From Capsaspora owczarzaki ATCC 30864 (taxonomy: Eukaryota; Opisthokonta; Filasterea): DNA of 64,000 nt. The translations under genes and the position numbers were made by a program. Below the pieces are notes generated by a model. The model saw only the letters and a list, made by a program, of their open reading frames with translations, did not search any database and was not told where the DNA came from. The first letter of the stretch is position 1, and the number at the start of each line of letters is the position of its first letter. Positions 1 through 10,031 of the stretch are shown piece after piece. The stretch is from positions 2,359,885-2,423,884 of the forward strand of contig NW_011887294.1 in NCBI RefSeq assembly GCF_000151315.2. The letters are read 5' to 3'.

Positions 1-2016
1 GCATTTGCTGCAGCGTGGCCAATCGATGGCGGCTTATCTGCGAGGACAGCAGCGTGGCAAAGGATTGGCAGAATCGCTCCATATTTCCAACGAGTCGAGC
101 GCGAACGGATGCCGTAGCCACCTGACGAGGCATCGCCTTGTGGGTCGTGCCGGCCCGGCCAGAAAGTGAAGCAGATCCTTCGCCGTCGTCACTGCTCACC
201 CCGTCCGACCCGACCGGCGCCAGCAAGGCCATTTCCAGTTGCCGAATGAGTGAAGAGACAAAATGAGGCGGCCAGCCCCGTGTGATTGCGGACAGGGACG
301 CACTGGCATCTGTCGGGGACAGAGAAGCAATCACAAAACCGAGGAGATGTGTGACTTGTTGCTCACGGGGAGCAGGCTGATCGGCCTTCAAGCGGTCCTG
401 AAGCTGGCGCTGCTGAAGCTGCAGCTGCTGTCTGTGCTGCCGACGCTCTCGGCCACCCAATCGCCGTGCTGTAGCCGTCGCGCCAGAAAGCGAAGGCGCG
501 ACATCAAGTTCAGCTCCACCCGGAGCGCTTGCAGAATCTGGACACGAAACTCGCGGGGAGCACGACGGGGAGGCGAATCGCAACGGGGAGCTCACGCCGT
601 CCACCTGGGGCGGATTAGAGGCAGGTGTCGATGGAATGGAACGTGCACGGTGATGGCACAGGAATAACGAGACGTCATCGAGGGCAGCTTGCATGGACTC
701 GATGGAAGGCGAGTCTGTGTGCGCGGAAGTGCAAGACGAATCTGGCGAGGAGACACTCGAAGAAGCCAACGAAGTAGACGACGACGAAGAACTCGCGGCG
801 CCAGTTCCAGCAGGATGCAACGCCTTTTTGTGGTAAAAGTACCACCATGCCCCCAGTGTAGCAGCGAGCTGTACGATTCGCGTGACTGGCCAACCGGTCA
901 GCAGCTCCTGCACGACGAGCTCGAGAAAATGAGCATGACTGGCGAATGAGAATTCCAGCATCCACAGCAAGCCGGCAACGAGTCGGTCTGGCGCATCCAC
1001 TGTGAGCGCAGCAGCTTTGGACATGTTGCGGACAATGTACAGCAAACTTTGGTCTGAGCGAATCCAAGTTGCAAAGCTACAGAAGGTTCGGGAAACACAC
1101 ACACATCCATTGAGCATACCCTTGCGCATGAACGTTCAACCAACAAAGCAATGCAGCTCAATAGAAAAAAAACACTGAGCCCTGTGTCATGACCATACCT
1201 GCGCGAGTACAAGCGATCCATCATTCGCATCCCGCTGTCGAGTGAATTCAGCAACGCGTCGCACGCCGAGCGTCGTGCAGCTGCGCCATCGTCGAGAACA
1301 GCCGACACGAGGTCGTCGTTGTCGTTTCTGCCATGCTCGCTCGTGACATCCAGTGGCAGCTGATCCGCTTCATTCGCGTCATTGTTCCCGGTTTGGGATT
1401 GCAGATTCGCATAATCGGACGACGAAGAGGAAGAAGACGGCGATCCCGCGTTTCCCGGGAGTTGAGACAACGCGCCGACAATATCAAAGAAGGCTCCGAG
1501 TCGCTCGAACGATTCGAGTGAAGCCGTGGACGCCGGTGCGAGCGAATGCGGTTGGCTGTGGGTGCTGGCAGCAGCGGTAGTAGTCGTGTCGGCGTTTCCT
1601 CCTCGTCCTCCTCCTCCTCTCGCCTCCCTCGCGTGGAACAGTCCGCCCTGAGACCGCCCAGACCGGGTGCGCCACGATGCGCTCCGTGAATGGAACACGG
1701 CATCCTCGTCCACTCCGACGCCGCCAGCCACGCCATCCAGCGGGTGGAATGGAGACGCGCGCAGCAGCTGATGACGTTGTTGGTTGGGTCCTCCGCCTGC
1801 CCCTCCGCCTGTGCCTGCCCCTCGTCCACTGGCAATGCTGGGCTCGGCTGAAAGCGTCGTGCGGCGACTTGCCCATGCAACGATCGCTTCGGACGGGGAC
1901 ATGGGCGACATGGCTCCGTCCGCGTCCAGCTGGCTCCAGTCAAACCGCACAGGCGTCATTCGGGACAGCCGCGCACACGCACTCGCATCCAGCGCAAATG
2001 GCGAGCGGTCGCGCAT
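1..2016 (-). CDS. Unrecognised protein, two exons, runs off the left edge
   Basis: Exons on the minus strand are 2016-1199 and 1076 to beyond position 1. The donor (AG|GTATGG) and acceptor (TCTGTAG|C) join in phase, and the second exon then stays open for more than 1 kb to the edge of the window. The protein starts MRDRSPFALD and has low-complexity Gly-, Ser- and Thr-rich stretches in the first 270 residues. After the splice comes a more ordered helical part with a hydrophobic stretch near LAATLGAWWYF, then Ser-rich, Gln/Arg-rich (coiled-coil-like) and again ordered segments. The 3' end lies outside the window. I do not recognise the family and assign no function. The reading frame over more than 1.8 kb and the clean splice make a real gene very likely. 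Confidence 0.7.
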
Positions 2017-2018
2017 GG

Positions 2019-2056
2019 CTGACTGACTGACTGACTGACTGACTGACTGACTGACT
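2019..2056. repeat. Tetranucleotide repeat (CTGA)n
   Basis: About nine CTGA/GACT units end three bases upstream of the start codon at 2016 of the minus-strand gene, so on that strand they form part of its 5' leader. The repeat is uninterrupted and likely length-polymorphic. Confidence 0.9.
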
Positions 2057-2335
2057 CACAAGGAACAAAAGAACAAAGGAAGATTGAAAGCGGGAAAGTA
2101 ACCCAAAAGGTGCAAAGTGGAGTGAAAGGAAAGGAAGATTGATCGAGTAAGCTGCTCAGAATGAAAGACTGACTGGCCGAAAGTGAAGACTCGACCAAAA
2201 GTGTGTGGATGGGGATGCAGATGGGCTCCAAAGGGGGCGGGGGGAAAGGACTTTTATGCAAAAGCGTACTGTATTACAGAAGAACGAAACAGCAGTTCAT
2301 GCAAACAAGAACCATCAATGGCATTGAGCCACATG

Positions 2336-3669
2336 CTATCGACTTGGCGCGGTCACCAAAATCAAGTCATCGTCTGTACGAGAAATGTCAAACTGAGAAG
2401 CCAGCACAGTACACCGGGCTGTGCCAAAACAGTACAACAACAACAAAAAAAGCGAAACCAATCCAACAAGTCAGAAATCCGCATGTATGCCAGAAATGCA
2501 ACGAACAAAACATCGCATAGACGCCGCCCACCCCGCTCTAATCCAACCGACACAACTGCAGTGGTCGGAAAAAGCCAATATGAAGCAACGAACAAAAATT
2601 TGAACACTCACGATGGTCTCGCCCGGGATCGTTCACATAGAACAACATGGGCCCCGTTGCGGGTCGCGAATAGCCTCGTAAAACGACATAGTGTCCAGCG
2701 TAGCCAACATCACGCTCGAGGTCGAGCGGCGCGGAAGCTAGTTCGCAAAACTCTCGCTCGTAACTGGTGTTGGCTTTGTCGGCTCCAAGTTGTGCGGCAT
2801 TGAGGACGTTATGATCGCTACTACTAGCACACGCAAGCACGCCACTGGACAGGGATCGAGGGCGAGACGTGTCTGAGCTGGTACTCTCGCTGGCTCCCGT
2901 CATGCTACCATGCCGACTCCGCGAGAGAAAATTCAAGCTAATGTTGTTGCATGCCGCGCCGCTGTGGCACTCGACGCAATGCAAGCCACGAGCATCCACC
3001 AAAACAATGGCTATGCCACCGGCATCCAGCAATCCAACCAAGTCGTCAAGCAGAAGCGTGCGCTTGGCAACGTTTTCCGACTGTTGGCAGCTCGCAAAGG
3101 ACGCTGCGATACGGTCATGGTCGGACGTGAGCGCCACCTCATAAAATGGCTCCTTGCCGTGCGCCGGATCGATTCCGAGCGTGCGAGTTGTAAAACTGAC
3201 ACAGCTGGCCAAATCCGGCAGCGATGCCGTGTTGGAGGAACGAAGAATATGGTTGAGCAACCTGAACAGGTCGATTGTCCACACCGAGGTTCCGATACCA
3301 AGAAATTCGAGTGCGTCGTGCAGCCGTAGTAATACTTGAGTCGGTCCAGGCACAGTGCATGGACTCGAGAGCGGCGCGTCCACAGCGCCGGCTCGCGATG
3401 CGAGGGACGCGTGATGCCATGTGTCGTAGAGCCATCTGAACGTTCCCTCCAAGGTGTCCATTGAATGCAGATTTCACGAGTGGGGGTGTAGATGACAGAG
3501 TGAGATGCACAGTGCAGCCAGTTGCACTGCGCAGCGCATGAGCATTGCGCAGTGTGACTGGACGTCTTCCCCATTACCGAAGCACCATGGCTGCGCAGGC
3601 AATGCCGCAGTCCCAGTGAGACCGCTGTCGAACATGGTAGACGTTACTGTGGTCGACGTGTCCAGCCAT
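2336..3669 (-). CDS. GUCD1: GUCD1-like protein (guanylyl cyclase domain containing 1 family)
   Basis: Exons 3669-3578, 3435-2612 and 2418-2336 join in phase to 332 residues. The short first exon carries the family hallmark HWDCGIACAAMVLR; the second has SVWTIDL, TLGID, IAIVLVD and GHYVVLRGY; the last has CTVLASQFDISRTDDDLI, matching the conserved C-terminus. The family (Pfam Guanylate_cyc_2) is named for a cyclase, but the Cys after HWD and the later GHYVVL resemble a C39/papain-like peptidase fold, so a hydrolase-type function is a reasonable inference. Compared with the human protein (about 240 residues) there are inserts after MVLR and a Ser-rich one before GHYVVL. The start at 3669 follows an in-frame stop directly. 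It is divergent from the WW-protein gene to its right. Confidence 0.88.
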
Positions 3670-4298
3670 TCAGCGAGGCAGTTGTCGGTTTTGTGGGTGG
3701 GGCGGGAAATTGGGTTGGGTGGCCTCTTTGTTACTTTTGTTGAGAGGCGAATCCAGGAGGAACGAGAGTGACCCAAGTGCTCGATACGTACACGTAACAA
3801 AGTCATATAGAAAACACAAACGCACGCGGTTGGAATTGGGGAGCATTTAGGGGGCATTTGGTGGGAATTGAGCGGACTGAGAAACTTTGTCAAAAAAGCT
3901 CAGTGACATTGAAGAAGGACAGCAAAGAAGTGTTCAGAGTGGCTCAGGACGGGCGATGTAGACAAGTTCCGACTGATCATCTGATTGTCAAATCGCTGCA
4001 GCACGAGGCAGTGCGACGTTGGTGAGCTTGTTCATGGATGGTCGGATTGAACAAACGTTTGTGTCGGCTTTTTTGCTTTCTGGCATTATTGTTGTTGTTG
4101 TTGTTGTTGTTGATGATGATGCTGTTCCCATCACCACTGCTGCTAACTCCCACGTTTTGTTGTATCACTCTGAGCGGGAAGTTTTTATGATTTCGCATCT
4201 CGAGCGTGACGTCAAAGCCATCAGACGAATAAAATGGCCAAACAACAAGTTCGCCCCAAATCTCAGTCTTCCATTCTGCACACATACACACATACACA
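3670..4298. other. Intergenic region between divergent genes
   Basis: About 630 bp between GUCD1 (-) and the WW-protein gene (+), so it should hold both promoters. The only clear structure is a GTT/GAT triplet run near 4085-4121. Short open frames on both strands lack any coding character I can defend. Confidence 0.6.
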
Positions 4299-5518
4299 AT
4301 GCGCCACCACCACCACCACCATCACCACCACGGGTTTGCACACCACCGTCGATGCGCGTGCATTGGCCTGTGCACCTGCAACAGCGTCGGTGCCGGGTTG
4401 CTGATTGGCGGCGCTGCGGTCGTTGCCGGCGCTGCACTCGTCAATGCCGCAACGCAGCCACAGCGCAACGTCGTGGTCGTGCAGCAGACCCCGTCGCCCG
4501 CCCCAGTCACAACAACCTACCGCACAACCACCACCACGACCACCGTCTCGCCCAGCCCTTCGACCCAAGTCGTCACCCAGGTCGGATACCAGGTAAAAAT
4601 TATGAAAAAACAAATAAAAATCCGGTTTTGAGTTTTGAAAAGGACCAAAAAAAAACAAAAAAGCAAGTCCTCTTCGCTCGCTCGCACTTGTGAGGAAGCC
4701 GGGGGGGGGCTTGAAAGCAAGCCGAGCAGAGGAGCGACGAGGAGCCGGGGCATGGGTGGGGCATGGGGGGGCAGAGGGGCAGAGGACAATGGACGAGGTC
4801 ATTGAGATTCAGAGAGGAGAATTCTGTTCAAAGTTCGAGTGTGACGTCAAACCACAATGCATCACCACTGCATCTCCACCACTCACTCACCCACTCACTC
4901 AATCACTCACTCTGTGTGCGCAAACGCGCGCTTGTTTGGCCAGGCACAGCAACCGTATCCAGCAGCGTACGGCGGTTACCCTCCTGCACCGGCTGCAGCT
5001 GGATACCCGATGCCACAGCCACCCGCTGGATATGCTCCATCGCCCGTCGGATACCCACCGCAGCAAGGCGGATACCCACCGCAGCAAGGCGGATACCCAC
5101 CGCAGCAAGGCGGATACCCACCTCAGAGTGGATACCCGCCTCAAATGCAAAACGCTGCTGCGCCCCCGTCGTACTCGCCCGTTGACTCGCGCCCTCTGCC
5201 TCGTAAGTCGGATTGGCAAACACCCCCCGTTGTGCGTTGTGATTTGCCAACGCTGTCTCAATTGTGTTGCGGGGTTTTTTTTTTCTTCTTCGTTTGTACT
5301 CGGTTTTGCAGCGGGTTGGGAGGCCAAGGTGGATCCCTCTGGTCGCACCTTCTACTTGGATCACAACACAAAGACGACCTCTTGGAACGATCCTCGCAAT
5401 GTATGTGTCGGACGCCGTCTTCTCTCTTTCTTGTTGGTACAGCGAAGAGAGGCAATATGCGGGATGATCACTCATCGACGTTGTGTTTGATTTCATGTAG
5501 GCGCCATACAAGATTTGA
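4299..5518 (+). CDS. GYPPQ-repeat protein with C-terminal WW domain
   Basis: Exons 4299-4592, 4944-5202, 5312-5400 and 5501-5518 join in phase to 219 residues. The N-terminus is a poly-His run, then CIGLCTC and a glycine/alanine-rich hydrophobic segment (about 30-52) that could insert in or contact a membrane, then a Thr/Pro/Val-rich stretch. Exon 2 encodes a Pro/Gly/Tyr/Gln-rich region with three perfect GYPPQQG repeats. Exon 3 encodes a WW domain: [18 protein letters not shown] followed by TTSW and NDP. The last exon adds only APYKI. WW domains bind proline-rich ligands, and the GYPP repeats resemble those of adaptor and scaffold proteins. The partner is unknown. Confidence 0.82.
5046..5130 (+). 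repeat. 21-bp coding tandem repeat (GYPPQQG)
   Basis: Three near-identical 21-bp units, followed by diverged units, encode GYPPQQG in exon 2 of the WW-domain gene. The near-identity at third codon positions points to recent expansion. Confidence 0.85.
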
Positions 5519-6356
5519 GCAGCTTTCTTGAACTGACAGCCTTTCCTTTACCGAGAGGAGTGTTTGTAAAGTGCGCGTGCATCTTTTGGTGTCCCTCTTG
5601 TTAGCTTGTGCAGATTGAGTATCATCCCAATAAACTTGTGCGTTGACAATTGCTGGACATACATTACGCTTGTTCGGAATTAAAAGCATTTCGCTAGTGG
5701 ACGCGCCCATACTCATCTGAGCGGCCCCTGGCCCTACTGGGCATGTGACATCAACTGTATCATTATTGGCACCAGAAATGGCGTAGGGCTGCTGTGTTGT
5801 CTCCCACAGTCACCGTCAGCACCGACACTCGTCGGACAGTTCTGTCGCACGCCTACTTTCCTACATCGAGACTGGTTTTACTATCATTACAAACAAGGGA
5901 GTGGATCGGAGTCGACTAGTGACCAAAAACACTCTTGTTCGGAATTAAAATCAGGGGCGTAAAGGTGGCCCACTCAAAAAATCGTGTTTGGAATACGGGA
6001 CGCCTCTCTAACAGTGCAAGTCGGGCTCGATATGCGCCCAATGTTTTTTATTATTATTTTTATTATTTTGATTATTTTTGGGAAAACTGTGTCCTTTTCT
6101 GAGACTGGGAGAGCCCGACGGCTCATTCTCGTTGTTTTGGTTCTTTTTTGTTTTTGGGTTTGTTTTTTTTTTCCTTTTTCCTTTTTTTGTTTTCTGGAAG
6201 CTGGTCGACAGCCTGCTTCTTGGTTCGCTTGCTCTTCCCCCAACCCCTCACCCCCACCCCCAAACCACAAAGCTCGTCCTGCTTGCTGGCCGCGCTCGTC
6301 TGACTCGATTCGGGTGACGCAAAACCCAACACCCCTGTGCTTTACGAGTCGGTTCC
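5519..6356. other. Intergenic region with a 17-bp direct repeat
   Basis: About 840 bp between two plus-strand genes. A perfect 17-bp direct repeat (CTTGTTCGGAATTAAAA) lies at 5669-5685 and 5934-5950. A T-rich stretch runs from about 6047 to 6195. A minus-strand open frame over 5468-5716 has no recognisable family. The 3' end of the WW gene and the promoter of the next gene must also lie here. Confidence 0.55.
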
Positions 6357-8198
6357 ATGAATTACAGGCTCATTGGCGCCGTGCTGGTGGTCTCGGCCCT
6401 GATGATCGAGGCAGGCTACCTGATGTACTCGTCCCACGGAGAGACATCCACCTTAGCCCAGGACTCGAAGGAACAATCAGACAAGTCAGAGTCAGCCCAC
6501 GACGTTCCTTGCAGTCGGCTGACGTTCGTTCCTCAGGGAGCAAGCCCCAAGGACCGCTGCTTGGAGATCGAAACACACATTCGTGGCCTGGAAAACAAGC
6601 TTGCGGCATGTCAAACCCCCGCTGAGGGACCTGAGGCTCCGGCTGAGGGAGGGCCTGCGCGCGTCGCCGCACTGGAAGACGCTTTGCGCGACGCTGATCG
6701 CCTCAAGCTGGAGCTGCAACAGAAGACCGCCGAATCCGAGCAGAGTGCAGCGCGTGTGAAACAGCTCGAGCAAGCTCTCGCCGAAAGCAGCGCTCGAGAC
6801 GCCGAACGCATCCGAGAACTCGAGAGCAAATTGCAGACCCTCGAAACGCCAAAGCTCTGTCCGACCTGTCCGACTTGCCCCACCGGCCCTGACGCCGTCT
6901 CCCCCGAGACGCGAGACCCTTTCCCCGACGTGCTCTACGCTGCACTAGACTCGTTGGACGATGACGAGGTGAATCACTTGGGAACGATCATGGACCGACC
7001 GCGCGATGCTCGTTGCGCCACCACACTCTTCGAACGATCAGACGTGGCAATCGAGTCGGAGATGCTGTGCGTCAACGCCATCTTTTATCCACACGGCCGT
7101 GGTCGCAGCGGCATTCGGACAGACTCACGGCCAAGTCCTCATGTTGAGCCGGCCGTCCCATCTCGTTGGGATTATGCCGAAAGCAAAGACAAGCTGCTCC
7201 AGCGCTTTGTGGCCCGCGCTCGCGAAATGTCCATCCCTAATCCGCAGGCGCCCTTGAGAACCATGTCACAGATGATGTGCGATCCGTTTGTCGCGCGCCC
7301 ACCTCGCGTTGCATTCATAGTGTCGGGAGCCTTCCGCGCTCTTTTTCACCCACTCGTCCACCAGTCTCTGCGTCAGTATGTGATGGACGCCTTTGGCGGT
7401 ATTAGCACTGCATTCTTTGTGCTGAAGGAGTTTGATGACAGTCCCTACTCGTCGGAAGTCGTGCCGCCCACCGAGGAGAATCTGCACGCTGTGCTCAAGC
7501 AGTTTGCCAACAGCGGCATCACCATTGGCTCTGTGCGCATCCAGCTCCAGTCGGAATCTGCCATAGAGGCAATGCTGGCGGCACACCAGGCCCGCAATGC
7601 ACGAAACGAGTTTCCGAAGTATCGCCTCGTCGTTGAGCTGATGCGGCCGCTGATTTGGAGCACAAAGTGCCACTTTGCGCCGTCTTCCTGGCTTGCCGAT
7701 CCAAATCATCTGCCGCGTTTTGTGGGACAGTTCACAGACATTCACGATTGCTACCACACGGCGCTAGATTACGAACGGGAGACGGACCAAAAGTTTGACT
7801 GGTTTGTGCGGGTGCGCGCTGATACTCCGTTCTTCATGCCAATCGAGCCGTTCTGTCGCTACACACGACACAGCATTCATATCCCGTGGCAGGTAGATCA
7901 GTTTGTACTTGCGCCACGAGAGTTTGCCAGCAGCTTTTTCGACATCATCGACCACCGATATTGGAATTGTACCTTCCCGGAAGGTGTCATTCACGAATTT
8001 GACTCGGAAGCACTGACAATGAGCTCGTTTAGAGCTCACCAACTCCAAGTGCACATGCATTACTCTTTCGTCTTCGGCATAATGCGAAGCACCGGTGTGG
8101 CCACCATGAAAAGTTTTTACTCCGAGGACCTGTACCACAACAGTGCACCACCTGTTCATGCCAGTGCCGTTGTTGCTGCTTTGGGTGCCTATGTGTAG
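6357..8198 (+). CDS. Type II membrane protein, probable Golgi glycosyltransferase
   Basis: A single exon encodes 613 residues. A hydrophobic segment right after the start (about residues 5-26, LIGAVLVVSALMI) is a signal anchor. It is followed by a stalk with heptad-like coiled coil (about 75-170) and a Cys/Pro patch (CPTCPTCP). The C-terminal 300 residues look like a folded luminal domain, with RVAFIVSGAFRALF near the start, then FDWFVRVRADTPFF, which fits the donor-binding Asp motif of many GT-A-like enzymes, and a later VDQFVLAPREFA stretch. Signal anchor, stalk and catalytic domain is the standard Golgi glycosyltransferase plan. Donor and acceptor sugars cannot be told from the sequence. 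It is one of the few intronless genes here. Confidence 0.7.
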   Translation: MNYRLIGAVLVVSALMIEAGYLMYSSHGETSTLAQDSKEQSDKSESAHDVPCSRLTFVPQGASPKDRCLEIETHIRGLENKLAACQTPAEGPEAPAEGGPARVAALEDALRDADRLKLELQQKTAESEQSAARVKQLEQALAESSARDAERIRELESKLQTLETPKLCPTCPTCPTGPDAVSPETRDPFPDVLYAALDSLDDDEVNHLGTIMDRPRDARCATTLFERSDVAIESEMLCVNAIFYPHGRGRSGIRTDSRPSPHVEPAVPSRWDYAESKDKLLQRFVARAREMSIPNPQAPLRTMSQMMCDPFVARPPRVAFIVSGAFRALFHPLVHQSLRQYVMDAFGGISTAFFVLKEFDDSPYSSEVVPPTEENLHAVLKQFANSGITIGSVRIQLQSESAIEAMLAAHQARNARNEFPKYRLVVELMRPLIWSTKCHFAPSSWLADPNHLPRFVGQFTDIHDCYHTALDYERETDQKFDWFVRVRADTPFFMPIEPFCRYTRHSIHIPWQVDQFVLAPREFASSFFDIIDHRYWNCTFPEGVIHEFDSEALTMSSFRAHQLQVHMHYSFVFGIMRSTGVATMKSFYSEDLYHNSAPPVHASAVVAALGAYV

Positions 8199-8904
8199 CG
8201 TCGCCGCCCAGTTTCTCGTCGTAGCGTGTTGGCAATGGTAGATTCGTTGTACTTTTGCATAAAGTGGGTTTTTTTTTTCAAGTGTGGCAGTCTGTGATTA
8301 TTTATCAACGATGAGTGTTTGTTGTTGGCAACTCAACGATTCGGTCAGTTGGGTCAGTTGGCAAAGTTCAATTGTCCTTGATATCATTCGCTTTCATCCC
8401 TTGTAATAAGAAAAACAAGGCAAAAAGGAGTCGACATCATAGCACCTTAATTCAAGCATGCACATGGTTTCATGATGGAAAGGTTGACACTCCACGAAGT
8501 CCTCATGCAGCGCCTTCAAGAGCAGCCGAGGGTACCGCCTTCTTTACCATTTGGGGAAATGACTGAGTAGGTTTGTTTTTGTTTGGTTGTGATTTTCTTT
8601 TGTTGTTTTGTGTCTATCATCGCAACATCAAAACGATCTTGTCGAGGGAATGTTGACGCTGCGTAGCGACTCAAGTATCGAGCTTGCTGATTGCTCGACA
8701 AATCCCTTGAGAGCTGCATCTATTCCTGAAATATGTGCGGAATCATGGAGCGTGTCGGGCAACCCAACCATAACTGAGAATTACAGGGAGGGAGGGGGGT
8801 AAAAATGGTGTAATGTACCACGACCAAACAGAACACGGAGGAGTGAACTCGACCATCAAAATTTGACACCGACTGCGCAACCAACAAGACATGAAGCAAG
8901 CAAA
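8199..8904. other. Intergenic region between convergent genes
   Basis: About 700 bp shared by the 3' ends of the glycosyltransferase gene (+) and the myotubularin gene (-). I see T-rich tracts but no gene, repeat or RNA that I can support. Confidence 0.5.
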
Positions 8905-10000
8905 CTAGACCGCCGTCGTTCGCTCGGCCAGCAAGCGCTGAAGGCGTTGTCGCTGTCGCTCGAGTTGAGCGACCTCGTGGACAAGCTCGCGTGTGTGATA
9001 CAAGGCCGAGGTGAAGGCCACGTCGACAAACGCAGGACGGACGTGAGGAACCCATCGCAGATAGTTGACGTCCCAAAAGTTGAGCAAGAGTCCTTCGCCT
9101 TGCGGAGTGAGAGCCAAAGGAGCACCCACAGACGCATCCGTGTGCGAGGTGATGGGGCAGCGCTGCACGTACGGCATTGGGGGAGGAGTAATGAACGATT
9201 CTTCCACTCTGGCGTGCTTTCCGGATGGAGCAGTGCTGCTGACAGACGAAGCAGCAGCAGCTGCAGTAGCAGGCGGTGTAACCTCGATATGCAGATCTGG
9301 CATCAATTCAAACATGCCGTTCATGGCATTGATCATGGTTGAGGCGGGCTGTGAGTGCGAGGATGCGGGCAGCGACTGCGGTCCAACAAACGCCGGATTG
9401 AGAAACTCCATGTCGACGCCATCTTGCTCGAGCACAATATGCATATGCGCCCACACGGGCACGGTGCGACTCTCCATGCTCGAATCCACGCGATCCTTGT
9501 CGCTGTTTGAAACAAACGTGCCAAACAGGCATGCCCACATTGCGTCGCAGAGCGTAATCAGGTACTTTTCCGTCATCTCGAACGAGAGTGGGTATTGCGT
9601 CATGATCTGATGGACACAGTCGAGGAAGAGCAAAAAGTATGGAGCGTGATCGGCATCGGAAGGCGCAGAGTTGGGCGTCAACGGAAGCCAGCTAGGCTTC
9701 TTGGCCCAACTTTCCGTGCCAGGGGCGGGCGAGCTTGCACCTTCCGACTCGTCAGCAGCTTGGCGTGTAATGTGTCCGCATCGGGTCGAGAACGGGTGGC
9801 CATAAGCGACCCACTCGTGCTCAATCAAAAGCTCGAATCCTGCAATTTTCGGTAGAAGGGATCCACAAGGATTTTTTCAAGCGATGCAATGAGGCAACCA
9901 GAGTCGCGAGGATGTTCGCCTGGCGGAAAGCAGAAGAAAGACAACGAAGAGAAAACGTCAACAACAACAACAAAAAAAACACAAAGACCACACAAAACCG

Positions 10001-10031
<31 letters not shown>

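Noticed and set aside
5046-5130. Regular repeats that might suggest a CRISPR-like array
   Set aside because: They are in-frame 21-bp coding repeats for GYPPQQG without spacers, in a eukaryotic gene.
5468-5716. Minus-strand open frame of 82 codons
   Set aside because: It overlaps the last exon of the WW-protein gene on the other strand, has no recognisable family, and I could find no supporting exons.
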